A stretch of 64,000 bases of DNA from Morchella semilibera (GCA_009192285.1 CM018607.1:1053736-1117735), one strand, 5' to 3'. Counted from the stretch's first letter, positions 26,157 to 38,741 are shown. Translations and numbers: made by a program. Notes: generated by a model not told the origin, from the letters alone.

Positions 26157-27496
26157 GTTTCATAAGACGGTTATAACTGTAGTTACTTATATATAGATAA
26201 TCATAGGTTTGTGTAAGACGTAGCTAGTATAAAGGGGGGGGGGGTGAGGTTTGACCCACAAACCTCTTACATATCATCTTATCATCATTAATACGATAAA
26301 TGACTCAGACGTCTCTTACAACAGGAACCTACCACCACCTTTTCTAGTTTCATCAGATTTTACCGCAATTCAAACTTGGCCTCTCGCCCGGCCCCATCCC
26401 CAACAACCCTACTTATAAGCTCCAGCTAGGACTCCTTTATATTTCTTGAAGGCATCGCATCCCCCCTATGAGCCAAACCCAACTTCATGCGCCACGCCAT
26501 CCCACACGACCTTTTGGTCCTTAACAACAAATCGGACAAATTTGGCATCAGTCATCGGTGCGCTGTGAAGAACTTGGTGACTGTCGCCAGATACTGCGCT
26601 AGACCTACTCTCAGGCGGCAGTGGCACCCTGCCGGAGAGACAGCTTGCGCTTTGCAGAGGTATAGAGGGAGTATGTGTGTACTTAGGGGTTAGTAGAGGA
26701 AGTAACGGAGGCCCTACAGCTGGTTTCAGTCCTGGATCTGCCTCGTTGGGTTAGGTTAGGTATTTTGGGTGTTGATTTTGAGGCGGCTGGGCTCAGTCCC
26801 TGGTACATGAAAAACTATAGATTCTAGTGCAGTTGGTTTAGAGCTATTGAGATACCTGAAAGCTTAATATAGCAGCTTTTAGTAGTGTGATCAGTATGAA
26901 AAGTATAGCAACGTGGCGCCTTAGGCATTCTAGATATCAATTCGTGAACCGGTGGTAAACACACCGTCTAAGTTGTACCCAAAGCCAGAAATGAAAGATA
27001 AAGGGTAAGAAGTTAATATTTAGGGTGAATTGAGTGCTAAACCTAGATGTGGTGGTCTCAGTCGATCACAGATCATGCAACGGAAACAACGAGCGGTAAG
27101 GAGTGCGGCCAGTTGATAGTGGGACTACGGTAAAGGTCTGCATATATCTTTTGGATGGGGGAGGAGGAGGGATAAGTGAAGTACGCTATAAGGTGAGATG
27201 AACCACAACTCCACTTCCTTAATAATTGGCGGCACACAAATGCAACCGAAATCATGAAATATCACTCGCTACTTAATTTAGCCTGAGATCAACAAAAGAA
27301 GGTAATTTTTTTTTTTTGTTTACTAATTTATTTATAAATAAAGGAATAACAATAGAGTATGACATAATTGCCTAGGCTCTTAAAGCCCAAGGAAGTTTCC
27401 TGTTCCAAGTGAGGTTACATACATATATGTATGTACTTACAATACCCAAAAGAGGGGTGAGGTCATAGGGATAGGGTATTAGTACATATGTACTTT

Positions 27497-27716
27497 TCCT
27501 CCAATGCCAGTTTAATTCGGTATTCATCGCTAAATCCCGTAGTCCTATAGTAGTGATTTCACCCCGTTTTTGATACTATAGTTTATAACGTGGTGGATAT
27601 GTACATGCCGGTAGACCTATAGCTATCGATTGATCTTAAAATTGCAATATGAAAAAAACGGGGTGAAACCACTACGGAATTTAGTGATGAATACCGAATT
27701 AAACGGCATTGTAGGA
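27497..27716. mobile_element. 220-bp inverted repeat with long arms
   Basis: Arms of about 70 bp are inverted copies sharing AATTCGGTATTCATC and GGTTTCACCCCGTTTTT-type sequence. The sequences nearest the centre resemble the outer ends of the element at 51151-52048, so this may be two element ends facing each other rather than one simple MITE. A further partial match lies near 44142-44175. Confidence 0.75.
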
Positions 27717-28397
27717 ATAATAACTCCACCTTGAACTAAACCGGCGTTATAGGAAGAATACTGTACCAATACCGTATTATTAGTGCATTGCTGTCGCGTT
27801 AGCGGGAATACCATAGCGAATCCTCAATAAGCTCATTGATCAAACAAGACAAGACACTTGCGATATAGCGTAGATCGTATATCGATGGTTTCGCTATCGA
27901 TTGTGAACTCAAATGTAAGCGCATCATATATTAGTTTGAGTAGGTCAGGCAAGAAGAACCTGAAGAATGTGAAGACGCGTTAGCAGGCGCCAAATTGGTT
28001 GCTACATACTTTACAGAAAAACGATGTCCAGGCTCTTCTTGCCTGCCCCGAGTACATACATGTACCTACATACCGGGTACCTCTCACCTTTGCACAATCT
28101 TGTTAGCTACATGCATACCTGTAGATTAGAGACCCTTAGTTTTTCCTACATTCCGCTTTTGGGCTTGAGTGTCAGTTTTGTTCTAAGTGATCTAAAATCA
28201 TCCGAGTCTTTCCCGAAACTACATGTATATAGATTTAATGACGAATGAGTCGTTTATGTCCAGACCCATCGACCACCGCAATTAACAAATACAAAGTCTG
28301 ACTACGCATAGAGACATGTACTCACAATTTCATATCGTTTTTGAACTTGAATACACACAAAAAACCGTTAAGACTACATTTTTGCATGGCATGTAAT

Positions 28398-28630
28398 AGA
28401 CGCTCTCATGGGGGGTATGGCGACCACGGGGATGTAGGGATTTTTCTATTGCAACGTCGAAAGGTACTAAAACCGATTTCCAAATGGATATAATTCAAGA
28501 TAATAGGTTGTTCGAGCTTCATGTGATATTTCGAACTTACTTATCCTTGGGAATTTAGTTGTCCTTTGGATGGAAACAAACCAGAAATCCCCCACACCCC
28601 CGTGGTCGCCATACCTCCGTGAGAGCGTCT
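28398..28630. mobile_element. 233-bp MITE with about 46-bp terminal inverted repeats
   Basis: The left arm starts AGACGCTCTCATGGGGGGTA and the right arm ends with the inverse of AGACGCTCTCACGGAGGTAT; the arms stay similar inward through GGCGACCACGGGG. There is no coding capacity. Flanking bases do not show an obvious target duplication. Confidence 0.85.
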
Positions 28631-29282
28631 AGGCGCTATGAAATTGCGAGTATAGCTACTATTTTCTATCGACGGTGCTCACGCGTCATCGAGTCCCCGC
28701 TACTTAAATACCGTAGTCTCACTGAAGCTCCACCAGAGCCTCTAAGGTAGGCAAAGAAAGTGATTTTCAATTGATAGTACGTCAGTGACCAGAGCAACTA
28801 CATACATACATACTACAAATCTGCATTTGGTAGCCCCTATAGGAGAATTTAAGAACACGTTTGACCCCCTCGCTGTATACAGTTTGATACCACGAACAAT
28901 GCTACCAGTTCCCAACGCTTATATATCCAAAAAACCATCCCACATCTCAGCTCCGGAATCCACGCGACGGCAAAATTATAAAAAGAAACAAGAGAACATA
29001 AACGGAGGAAGAAAAGTAAATAAAACAAAGAAGGAGAAACATACTTAAAGATAAAATACCAACGCCTGTCAAAGTATTACACGAAAGAAGGAAAAGGAAG
29101 ATAATTCTTTGCATCACAAAATTCTGTCCTTGTAAAGTCCATGGATTGCACATGGATATTGTTCAGTCAGTCTCATTCATACATGAGGCTCTGGCCCATT
29201 TTTTCACTGGAATCTAGCAACCTATGACGCCCCCACAATAAAGATCAGCACCTGCGCAGCTGTAAAAGCCAACCCAAGGACC

Positions 29283-30642
29283 CTAAATACGGGAAACGTA
29301 CGAGTATTGCTTTGTCAATACGCACTCCCCTCCTTTCTCCATGTCTACGTTATAAACATAGAAGTATCCATCACTAGTAACGACCATAATCTGTGGGCTG
29401 GTGCTGCTCAAAGCCACGACACTCCTCACACCAGCGTTTGGTAGCTTTACATACGCAAAGTCTCGGCTTGGCTCCCACATCTCTGTGACTGCATGCGGTA
29501 GATAGCCGCCCGCTGCACCGGCAAGCGTGCGTCCTATGTGCTGTGACGACCTTCGGATCATAGATCCAAATGTCCCTGATCCATTCCGGCGTCTTGACTC
29601 CATATAGTGTTCAAAGCCGGCACCAGCAGCCCCTGCATGGTTTGAAGGTGAAGAGCCTACCGAGCCTGTTGGCGAGTTGCCCCCATTGTCTCCGTTCCGA
29701 CTTGCTGGTATATTTTCAGAAGTCATACTTCCAAGGCGGAATATGTGAACTGTTTCTGTCGCTGATGAAACACAAAGTAGTGTAGACATGAGATTGAACG
29801 ACATGGAGTATATTCGCGATGGGTACGTTCCACGTCGGAATTGGTAGACCTTCTGCGCTGCAGGGACGGAGAATACTCGGATAACAGTGCCCTTATCGGA
29901 GGCAGTGGCTAATAACGTACCTTCACTGTTGAGAGCTACGGAAGATAATGGGGATTTGTGGGCTTCAATCACATTCACAGCCTCAAGTTTGAGGGCATCA
30001 AAAAGAAGAATATCCCCTACAGGCGGTAGAGCTGCATTGGAGTTCGTAGGCACGTGGGAAGGCGGCGAGAATGGTGTTGGGGTAGTGGTTGTGGGGCGGG
30101 GGTAAGCGATGTAACATCTATCAGATGAAGGGGAGAGTGCACAGATTGCTAATAACGAAACACGCCATCAGAAACAAAGTCTCAAGAAAATAGGATACTG
30201 AATCCTACCATTGGGATTAGGCGAAGTTTCGATGGTATGTAGGAGCTTCATATTGCTGATGTCATAAACATAGATTTGCTCCTCGAGAACCACAATCAAG
30301 CGCTTCCGGTTTAGTTTGACGGCTAATATGGAAGTAGGGAACGTCAGTTCGCAGATAGTCGATTGCCTCTGGGAGCGTGTCAGATATGTATTGGTAGAAA
30401 ACTGAGAATTATAAAGAGAGAAAAACCCCATGACCAACCTTGGTATTGGTGATGACCAGCCGGCGAGGTGACAGGATAAGAGCTACTAAAGAGGTCGCGA
30501 AAAGCATCTCTATGATAGAGATATCGCCCTCCTTTTGTTCATAAACTTTACCAAACGGCTCACAGTTGTATATCCGGTACCCAGTACGGGTCCCAACAGC
30601 AAGACATGAAAAGTCTTGGTTAAAGGTAACGAAGTTCATCAT
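29283..30642 (-). CDS. ATG18: Atg18, PROPPIN phosphoinositide-binding WD-repeat autophagy protein
   Basis: Exons 30642-30439, 30368-30209 and 30148-29283 on the minus strand give 409 residues. Atg18 is a seven-bladed propeller that binds PtdIns3P and PtdIns(3,5)P2 on autophagic, endosomal and vacuolar membranes and works with Atg2 in lipid transfer to the phagophore. Seen: [25 protein letters not shown] and [11 protein letters not shown] near the N-terminus; [19 protein letters not shown] with [25 protein letters not shown]; and the lipid-binding motif [12 protein letters not shown], with Arg226 and Arg227 of the FRRG core. A Ser/Gly-rich loop at about 260-300 and [13 protein letters not shown] precede the last blade ([12 protein letters not shown], then [11 protein letters not shown]). 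Similarity in sequence and order to yeast Atg18 is close, which favours Atg18 over Atg21 or Hsv2. The start is the first ATG of an ATGATG pair; no upstream ATG is seen in the leader. It is divergent to the Tyw4 gene. Confidence 0.95.
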
Positions 30643-31820
30643 GTTCGGGGTGAGGAAGCCAGTTCTATTACAGTGTAATGATAGTAGCACAAGTATGTGC
30701 ACTGCCAGGGGAACAAGAGTCTTTTAAAGATTGGTGGTAGCTGAGATGTTGTTTATTTAGGCTGCTGGTGATGTCGATCAGTGACGGTAGTGAGAGATGG
30801 CCGTAGGAAGTTGGAGGTGATGATGAGTCTCGCAGAGGGGAGGTTGAGAGTGTATTCTATGCGAATCTAACCAGAAGAGGAAAGGCGTCCGGAAAGTGAT
30901 CTGCGTACGGCGCCCCAAACCCCAGTGTCGGTCCTGTAGATACATACATGTAAGTACATGTACTTAATGCAAACCCACGTCTAGTTAGAGAGATACATGT
31001 ATGTATACTTAAGTTAATAAGGGGCCTGCGGTAGTAGCTCAGTAATCCATGCGATGACATTCCTCAATTCCAGTCGAGCTTTGTCCATTTATAAAATTGT
31101 CATGCGGATTCACACAACCCTCCTGCGACATATGAGAATACCTTTTTTTACTCTCATCATCATTGAACTATGTATATATCTAAGGTTAACTGCATGTGAG
31201 AACGTCTGGGCCCATAGAGTCTAGACGTTGGCGGGTTCTTTTTTTTTCCTAGTGTCCCCTTCAATAAGCGGCAGAGACTGCGGCACTAGACACCACCTTC
31301 TGGCCTTCTGGGCGCTCTCGTCTCCATTACATTTACCTTCATAGCAGCCACTAGAAAGCCGTTGACACTCCAAGCTTCATCTATCAGGGGGTTAAGACCT
31401 TGTGATCTGAGCTAAAAGGTTAGACGTTGCTCGGCTTGGGTACGTCAATATTTCGGTGGAGGGGATGATGTCCTTACATGTAGTACTGGTAATAGGGCGA
31501 AGACGAGATAATTGGAGGTATTCCTTCTTTATATACTACCCAACTACACAACTTATGTGTACCTATGTACTCATGCACAGAATTGGGAGCACTGGCCCTG
31601 AATAAGGTCGCAAGGAGGCTGACCGGTGAGGCTATGTAGCCACCCTAGGGAAAGTCCCGGCAACCGCCCATGCATGCATGGGACCCCTCAGCGGAAGCCA
31701 CCGCCCGCACAAGAACTTAAACACAGACCAAAAGTCACGATACCATTGAAATATGTCGATTTATAGCGACCACAAGCCCTTCAACACCACAAACCTTCCA
31801 TATCCTCATCAGTAGCCGAC
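30643..31820. promoter_or_regulatory. Divergent promoter region between ATG18 and TYW4 genes
   Basis: A 1.2-kb region with starts pointing outward on both sides. It contains clustered ACATGTA palindromes near 30944-31000 and no recognised gene. An ATTACACTGTAATAG stretch on the minus strand just upstream of the ATG18 start could be a leader-intron acceptor. Confidence 0.45.
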
Positions 31821-34800
31821 ATGGAGTCTTCCACGAAGAAGAAAGATGGGCCGAAATCAGAGAAGGAGAAGAGAGATGGTGCGATTATGGGTGTATGAAT
31901 TTTTTTCCCTCTTCATTTCCAGTTCATAATTCCCCCACTTCACCCCACTAGACCTATAAATAACTTCCTCCTCCGTTCCACAATGGTCCTTAATACTAAA
32001 AATCATGATAGACAAACAATAGTTCCATCGTCAGCAAAAGAAGCGTCGAAAGACTCTACTCGAAGCCGGGTGAGGACCAATTCCTGCGCTACTTTGTCAA
32101 AAAGCCACAGAGGAGGTCGCCTCTGATAAATAGGGGCTACTGGCTACGTATGCGTGCTGTGGAATATGTGGTACACTCTTTCCTTTCTGAGGAGCTTTTC
32201 GACTCCAGGACAAAAAAGGTTATTATAAACTTAGGTTGTGGATAGTAAGTTTTCATTCCCCTTATTAGTGTCTTAACAATTTTTTAGTCTGACAATATTG
32301 ACAACTGGTAGTGATCCCTTGCCATTTCAGTGCATTTCGGAAGCAAAAAACGTCTGTGGCGATGTCCTATACATTGATATCGACTATCCAGACTTGATTA
32401 GGAAAAAAGTGCAAACTATCTGCGAAACACCACAACTAGTGGCTCTCCTTACAGAACCCAGGGTCCATGATCCACCGTTGAGCCATGTACATTACTCTAG
32501 TCTAGAATATCTCGCCATCGGCTGTGACCTCCGGGATTTGAAGACGCTTCAAGCCATATTTGACGAACCGAGAATCACCAAAAGCGCATTCTTATTCACT
32601 GCAGAGGTTTCTCTAGCCTATATGGATCGAGAGGCCGTGGATTCCCTTGTAGCCTGGATTGCTACCATTCCAGATGGTAATCCTACTCTCCCAAAATTTA
32701 TACACATAGACTTGTAGTTACTTATATCATTTACAGCACGCTTCTCTATACTGGAGCAATTCCTCCCCTCTGGAGATACCCACCCATTTGCACGTACTAT
32801 GCAAAACCACTTCAACTCCCTGTCCACGCCGCTTAAATCGATTCTCTCGTACCCAACTCTCACCAACCAAGTAGCTAGATATTCAGACCGTGGATGGGGT
32901 TCGGTTGACGCAGTCGACCTCCTTGCCTTCTGGAGCAGCATGGTCACAGAGGAGGAAAGAAAATATTTGGAATCAATAGAGCCATTTGATGAATGGGAGG
33001 AGTTTTTCCTCTTTTGCCAGCATTACTTTATTCTCTACGCCTGGACTGGGGAGAACCCATACGGCCCTTTTAGAAAGGAAGGAATGAGGTGGGTAGGGGG
33101 GGAATATTGCTATTTTCCCGACCATAGGCCACAATACATGCGCTCCCAAAGCTCGGAAGAATCCCAGGTCGAGGAAGGCCTTGATGCGGACTTTACTAGG
33201 TCTCCATCATTGAAGCGGTGGTTTGGTGCAGCTGCAGAGTGGGGAGGGGGCAAGCTTGTTTACCATGGTGGACTGGGTGCAAAGACTAGGATAGGAACAT
33301 CTTTACTGATTGCAGAGGAGCATGAGAAGAACCATAAATGTTCACTTAGCACAAGCCCGGGACCTGGCGCACGAATGTGTCACACTTTGACCCAGGTTGC
33401 TCCCGGGAAACTGCTTTTGGTCGGTGGTAGGGCATCGCCAGGTCAGGCACTAAGTGATGTATGGCTACTTGAAGCAGGATCTTGGAAGAAGGTGCAGAGT
33501 CTCCCAAGCGGGAGATTCAGACACTCCGCCGCTGCAATTGGTAACGGCAAAGTACTTATCTGCGGTGGTAAACGGGATAACGAAATTATAGACGAGTGGT
33601 TGATCTGGAGCGAATGTGATGGGTGGAAGCAGGCCAAAGTTGAGGCAGATAGAAAGCCTTCTCCAAGATTCGGGGCTGTGCTTTGCTGGACCGACAAATT
33701 ATATGGTATATTGAGTGGGGGGATGGATTCCAAAGGGCAGGTTCTGGGTGACATGTGGAGACTAGAGATCACTAAGGGCACCGAGACCTATACGCTTGTG
33801 GTGTCGTGGAGCTTCGTCAATCTACTTTCGACCAGGAGTTTACTCAGACGGTTCGGGGCACGTGCCGTGTATCTGGGCGCTGGAAGGGTGTTGGTCATTG
33901 GAGGCGTGTCTGGAGGAGCATTAATAAAGAGCGAGGATGAGATGGTCGAGATACATTGCGAGAAGGTCATAGTTAGGGTCATTGACGTTCAATACACCTA
34001 TGAAGGTGGTGGACTACCACTATTGATTGGGCATGATGCTGTACTCGCTAGTAAAGAGAAGGTTTGTGTAATCGGCGGCGGAGGCGTTTGCTTCAGTTTC
34101 GGTGGATGCTTTAACGAAGGAATGTGGACTCTACATGCGTTCAAAGATGGAGAGGCAGAAAGCGATTGGAAAATATTGGAGGAAGGTGAACTATTGGAAA
34201 AAAAGAAGCGGAGACAGACTTTTCCATTCGAGGAGAGAGGCATTATAACACCCAGACCTAAGACCTCGCAAGCAATGGACATTAAAAGAATGAAAGTCAA
34301 AACTGCAGAAGACTTTGAGAGGATTAGAGAGGCGGGCGAGCCCGTTATCATGGAAGGATTGAACATCGGGGAATGTGTCAAGAACTGGTGTCCTGATTAT
34401 CTTAAGGAGAAACTTGGAAATGAGCGCAAGGTTAGTGAAAACTTCACTCCCTTGAAAAAAATTCTACTCACAGGTACTAGGTCATCGTACACTCCGCCCA
34501 ATCCCAGTTCATGTCTTTCCAATCCAAAAACTTCAGCTACAAAACTATGCCATTTGAGGAATTCATAGACATTGCTTTCGATCCCAACGCGAATGAATAC
34601 CTCTATCTTCGGTCCCTCTCTACTTCCAACCCAACATCAGAGCCTGCGAGTATATTAAAAGACTTCCCAGAGATAGCCGCCGACTTCTCAATACCTTCAG
34701 AGCTTGATTTTGTCAAAGCCAATGAACACAGCTCGCCGTTCCGCATCTCAAGCAAAGAAGTGGGTATGTGGCTTCACTTCGATGTCATGGCTAACGTCCT

Positions 34801-35221
34801 CTGTCACATTCGTGGGACAAAGCGATTTCGGGTCTATCCACCCACAGATGTAACTCGTCTCTCCTTTCCTCCAGGGGCATCCTCCTCCACTATCAACCCA
34901 TTCACCGAGGGTGATATCGATGATACGTACCCTCAGGAGGCAGTGCTACAACCTGGCGACGTACTATATCTCCCTGAGTTATGGCTCCATGCAGCACTAC
35001 CACTGGAGCCGTGCATAGCAGTCAATGTATTCTTTAGGAGCTTAAAGAGCGGGTACAGCGTTGGAAAAGATGTGTACGGGAACAGAGACTTGGCGGCGTA
35101 CGAAAAAGGTAGAGGGTTACTCGGAAGGATCGCCCGAGAGTTTGAGGGGCTTCCTGAGACAGCTAGAAGGTTTTATATGGAACGGTTGGTTGAAGAGTTG
35201 GCCGATGTTGCGAGGGACTAG
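31821..35221 (+). CDS. PPM2: tRNA wybutosine-synthesising protein 4 (Tyw4/Ppm2): methyltransferase, kelch and JmjC domains
   Basis: Exons 31821-31892, 32012-32244, 32312-32676, 32737-34430 and 34481-35221 give 1034 residues, the usual size. The protein completes wybutosine at position 37 of tRNA-Phe by methylating and methoxycarbonylating yW-72. Seen: [17 protein letters not shown] and [13 protein letters not shown] typical of the leucine carboxyl methyltransferase fold; the SAM motif NLGCGYDPLPFQ at about 96-107, created by the splice at 32244/32312; [13 protein letters not shown]; kelch-like repeats at about 370-650 ([37 protein letters not shown]); and a C-terminal cupin/JmjC-like domain with His887-Phe-Asp889 and His959 as likely metal ligands ([33 protein letters not shown]). 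All phases agree. An alternative acceptor at 32287 would insert eight residues in the SAM motif. Confidence 0.95.
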
Positions 35222-36076
35222 GTTTTTTCTTTCTTTTTTCTTTTGTTCTCATTGAGAGATGAGTTGGGGTCTTTAATGAGAAACTTTCAGAGGTCTAAAA
35301 TGTATCTAATGGGAGTATAGACAGGCCCCTATTATTGCTTACAGCCCAGGTGGTATGCTCCTAGATCGAATTGTGCATCTGTGCATCCTACTACTAGAAC
35401 GGGGGGAACAGCTTCATTCTATAATACCTACGAGGCTTTAAGTAGGTGTAAGTTGAAGTCAAAGATACATCCACTTGATGCAAAAAAAAAACTTGGTTTT
35501 AGAAATTTTCAGTCTAGAAAAATAGACAATGCACCAACTCAGGCATATCGAATATCAGACAGGAAACGCATGCCCATCAACAATACATTCACCGAAATCA
35601 TACTATAGTGTCCCAAAGAAACTCATGTGATTTTCTACCGGTATGATAAGTCGGCTACAGTTTAAATACCTACCGCATCAGAGCAAAGGCTTGAGCGATT
35701 CAAGCAATGCTTCAACTTCGGATGGGCTGTGCACAAGTAAGTGGGTGACTAAACCGAGAGGTTTTTTTTCCCTCCTTCTATATTCCTTAGTTCTAGTCAT
35801 GAATACTTCAAGATTAGATGGTTATTAACATCTTTTACAATCAAGTTCGTTTCAATTTTTTGCGGAAACATTGAAAAGACAATACAACGCCGTCCATCGA
35901 AAACATGGCCAAAGGAGAAGGAATCCCAATTAAAATACAGACGCCAACGTACGCACTAGTGTTCCCATGCAGAAAACAGTGTTCATCCGAATCAACCCAT
36001 CTATGAAAAATCTGCCCAGACAGCTCAAAGCCAAACCCTATAACATATCCACTGCTCCCATCTCAACGGGACGCGA
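35222..36076. other. Intergenic region between two convergent genes
   Basis: This is the 3' flank of the Tyw4 gene (plus) and of the TFIIA small-subunit gene (minus). T runs follow the Tyw4 stop codon. Only short open frames without recognisable features are present. Confidence 0.5.
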
Positions 36077-36546
36077 CTACTGCTCCCCAGGTCGCTTGGA
36101 GTTGCAAGAGACGATCTTAACCTTTTCTGCGGTAACACTGGGGCTTTGGGATTGCTGGAACTTGAATGTAACGTCCTTTATCAAAAAGGTCCAAACTTCG
36201 TCGCAGAAGCGGTACGTGTCCAAGTGGCCCTGGGTTCGGAAGATGTTAGCTTCCTCCTTCTCGTAGCTTTGAAGGGCTGTAAACAAACCTTGAATGTCAG
36301 GTTTGCCTTGACCTTATCGGCCAAAACTTCAGTTATGGTGCGGTCAAAGTTAGACAGAATCTTCATGGCAAGCTGGGGCGCGATACGACCCTCACTGATG
36401 AGGTCGTCCAGAGCATCGGTCAGTGACATGCCGATGCTACGCGAATATTGTTAGTAAAGCCCTCACGAAGTGATCTCCCGGGCCAGGGACTAAAGGGCCA
36501 TCAACCTAGAACGTCGGTAGAGCTCATAGTATGTTTGGTTGTTCAT
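36077..36546 (-). CDS. TOA2: Transcription initiation factor TFIIA small (gamma) subunit
   Basis: Exons 36546-36506, 36436-36289 and 36229-36077 on the minus strand give 113 residues, the usual length. The gamma subunit joins the alpha/beta subunit to form TFIIA, which stabilises TBP on promoter DNA. Seen: [20 protein letters not shown] at the start, the near-universal family signature with YELYR and the IG.SL.DAL.DLI segment; DGRI-like [37 protein letters not shown] across the second splice; and [14 protein letters not shown] at the end. The first intron splits the serine after YRR; the second separates LTFK from GHLDTY. Both have GT-AG ends and matching phase. It is divergent to the OTU gene, with 616 bp between start codons. 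Confidence 0.96.
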
Positions 36547-37162
36547 GGCGACACAGTTGTTTAGATGAAGATGTTATGCACTAACGAGGGGCTGGGAAGA
36601 AAGGAAGTCAGCAAGCTGGGACAACCACGCCAAGTCGGATCGCCAAGCCCTAGATAGCTCTGCGTCAGCCAGAGTACATGTAGTACGGTGACCCAGCGAA
36701 GGGGGTTGGGTTGGTTTCCCAAGTGCTGCATAAATCTTGGACATTTGTGGATGTCCGTAAATGAGCCAGTGTCAGTCTCAGCCAGTCCTAGACTGTATGC
36801 ATATTATAGCTGTTATTTTCCTCAATTCTTGGCATCATTTGACTCCGATGTCTACAACTGCCCGGCTGCCCGGCGTAGTTGTTGGCGCCTAATCGCTTCT
36901 CGTCACTCCGAACAGCTCTGACTCCCTGTAATGTAACCGACCACTAAGAATCTTACAGTCGAGTGACTCTCCATGAGCGGATCAACAGGGTCAAAGTTTT
37001 TTGCTTCGCCAAGCGATGTTAACACACGACTGTTACTGTACAGGGGTTCCAAGAAACTCAAACCAACCTAAAGTCCCCTGTTCGTCAACTGGCGGTATTC
37101 GACGGTGAACTGTTACGGCTGTAGCAGATACCTACCTCGCTTTCTCTTGGGCATAGCACTTG
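36547..37162. promoter_or_regulatory. Divergent promoter between TFIIA-gamma and OTU genes
   Basis: This 616-bp region separates two outward-facing start codons. An ACATGTA palindrome lies at about 36677. A copy of the CCTGTTCGTCAACTGGC repeat lies at 37077-37093; a near-identical copy occurs upstream of Uba2. A short upstream exon of the OTU gene could also lie here. Confidence 0.45.
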
Positions 37163-38505
37163 ATGGGTGGTTCGCATTATTCGGAAGAATTCCCACTATT
37201 GGCCGGGGTTGGCTTATATGCTTCTGATATATCTGGTGACGGAAATTGTTTATTTCACGCACTCAGCGACCAGGTTTGTGCACACTCGAGATACGTATCA
37301 CTTTAAAACATCGTGCTCTAACCTTTCAAAGATATATGGCCATGAGAATAATCATGAGGAGATCCGTGAGAGGGTAGTTGAACGCAAGTGAACCCCTTCC
37401 ATCCAAGTTTCTTATGGTAACCCGCTCTCTTTACTCCAGATATGAGAACACATGCAGAGTACTTTAAATTGTTCCTTGATGTCGATACAACCCGCCGAGC
37501 ACCAAAAAGAAAAGCCCACGCCGCAGGTATATCTAAGTCTACTGCTAGTCCGACCGGGGATACCATAGACAAAGCTTTTGCCCAACATCTCAAAACCATG
37601 TCAAAACCTGGTGTCTACGGTGACAATATGGAGATTAGTGCTTTTGCGCGAGAGTATAACTGCGACGTTAAAATTTATCAGCGGGAGTTTGCATATGTCG
37701 TATCTGGCGGCGACGGGCCCAAGAAAACGGCGCACATAGCCTATCATGTAAGCCCCCACCCACAAATACTTGAGTATTCACAAATTCATTTTCCATTACG
37801 ATTCCTATTACTTAGACGTGGGAACATTATTCGTCGATTCGAAACCGTGACGGTCCTCACACAGGACCTCCAAATGTCACCCCGGCAACTTTAACTGAAG
37901 AGGGCAGGAGAGAACAAGAGCGTAAACTTGCGGGAACGTCGTATGTGCTTCCGTGGATGGAAGGGGTGGTCGCTTCGAGTCTACCACACACCATAGACCC
38001 AGCAAAGATACGTCAGATGCTAGAGAAGTGCAAGGGGAATGTTGACGAAGTGGTTTCCCAATTGCTAGATGAGGACGAAGCAGATGGCCCCGGGTCCACA
38101 GGGGGGGTTGTTTCAAATCCAACCCCCACAGAGCCTATAAAGGAATGTGATGGAGTGGCAGTACCAGAAGATGTGGGAGAAGCCGAAAACTTCAAGGGCT
38201 CAAAGGACAAAGTGGGCGTAGGAAGGTCAAAGAAGAAGCAACACGAAAACAGGTCTTTGACTCGCCTAAAGGGTACAGAGGGAAAAACGCTCGAAAATGA
38301 TAGTTCGAATAATTCGTGCTCAGCAAACGAACCACAAAAGCAGCCTACCACTCAAAAACCAAGACAGGAAACCAAGCGCGAGAAAAAAATGAAGCAGAAA
38401 GAAGCTAAGAAGCTTAGGGACAGAGAGAAGGCTGCTGACAAGAATAAAGAGATTGAGGGGACTGCAGCTACTATCACTGTTGGAATCAAAGAGCTACACG
38501 TTTGA
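37163..38505 (+). CDS. OTU-family cysteine protease (deubiquitinase), with a GC-AG intron
   Basis: Exons 37163-37273, 37332-37383, 37440-37747 and 37816-38505 give 386 residues. OTU proteases remove ubiquitin from proteins. Seen: the catalytic block SDISGDGNCLFHALSDQ with Asp26 and Cys29; IYGHENNHEEIR; MRTHAEYFKLFLD; GVYGDNMEISAFAREY; and HTWEHYSSIRN, whose His161 is the likely catalytic histidine. The C-terminal part has a UBA/CUE-like helical block (IRQMLEKCKGNVDEVVSQLL) and then a long, highly charged lysine-rich tail. The arrangement resembles OTUD3/OTU2-type proteins. Intron 2 begins GCAAGT instead of GT; no GT donor nearby keeps the frame. The start at 37163 is provisional: a CATAG acceptor-like site lies just upstream, so an earlier exon is possible. 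Confidence 0.88.
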
Positions 38506-38741
38506 TTTAAAAGCAAACATATAATGAGGCAAATTCACAACAATAAAAACCACAACATAAACTTTTGTCTGGTGGAATCGCTTTGATTGGTGTAACTATT
38601 TATCGAATTCTCAACGAGGCATCGGGGGAGGGCAAAAAGCTTTAAGGCTTTTCTATCACAAGCAACACAGAGCAAAGAATTTATTTGTACTCCTGGATAG
38701 CAGCCTGTATTCATAAGCACGTTAGACTTTATTGTGTATAA

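Larger units (their letters stand above)
23966..29282. other. 5.3-kb gene-free stretch with three inverted-repeat elements
   Basis: This holds the 3' flank of the regulator gene and then sequence without recognisable genes. It contains inverted-repeat elements at 26062-26156, 27497-27716 and 28398-28630, one copy of the CGAGTGATATTTCATGA motif on the minus strand (27252-27268) and several ACATGTA palindromes. Short open frames (60-99 codons) have no recognisable features. The final part, to 29282, is the 3' flank of the Atg18 gene. Confidence 0.55.
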
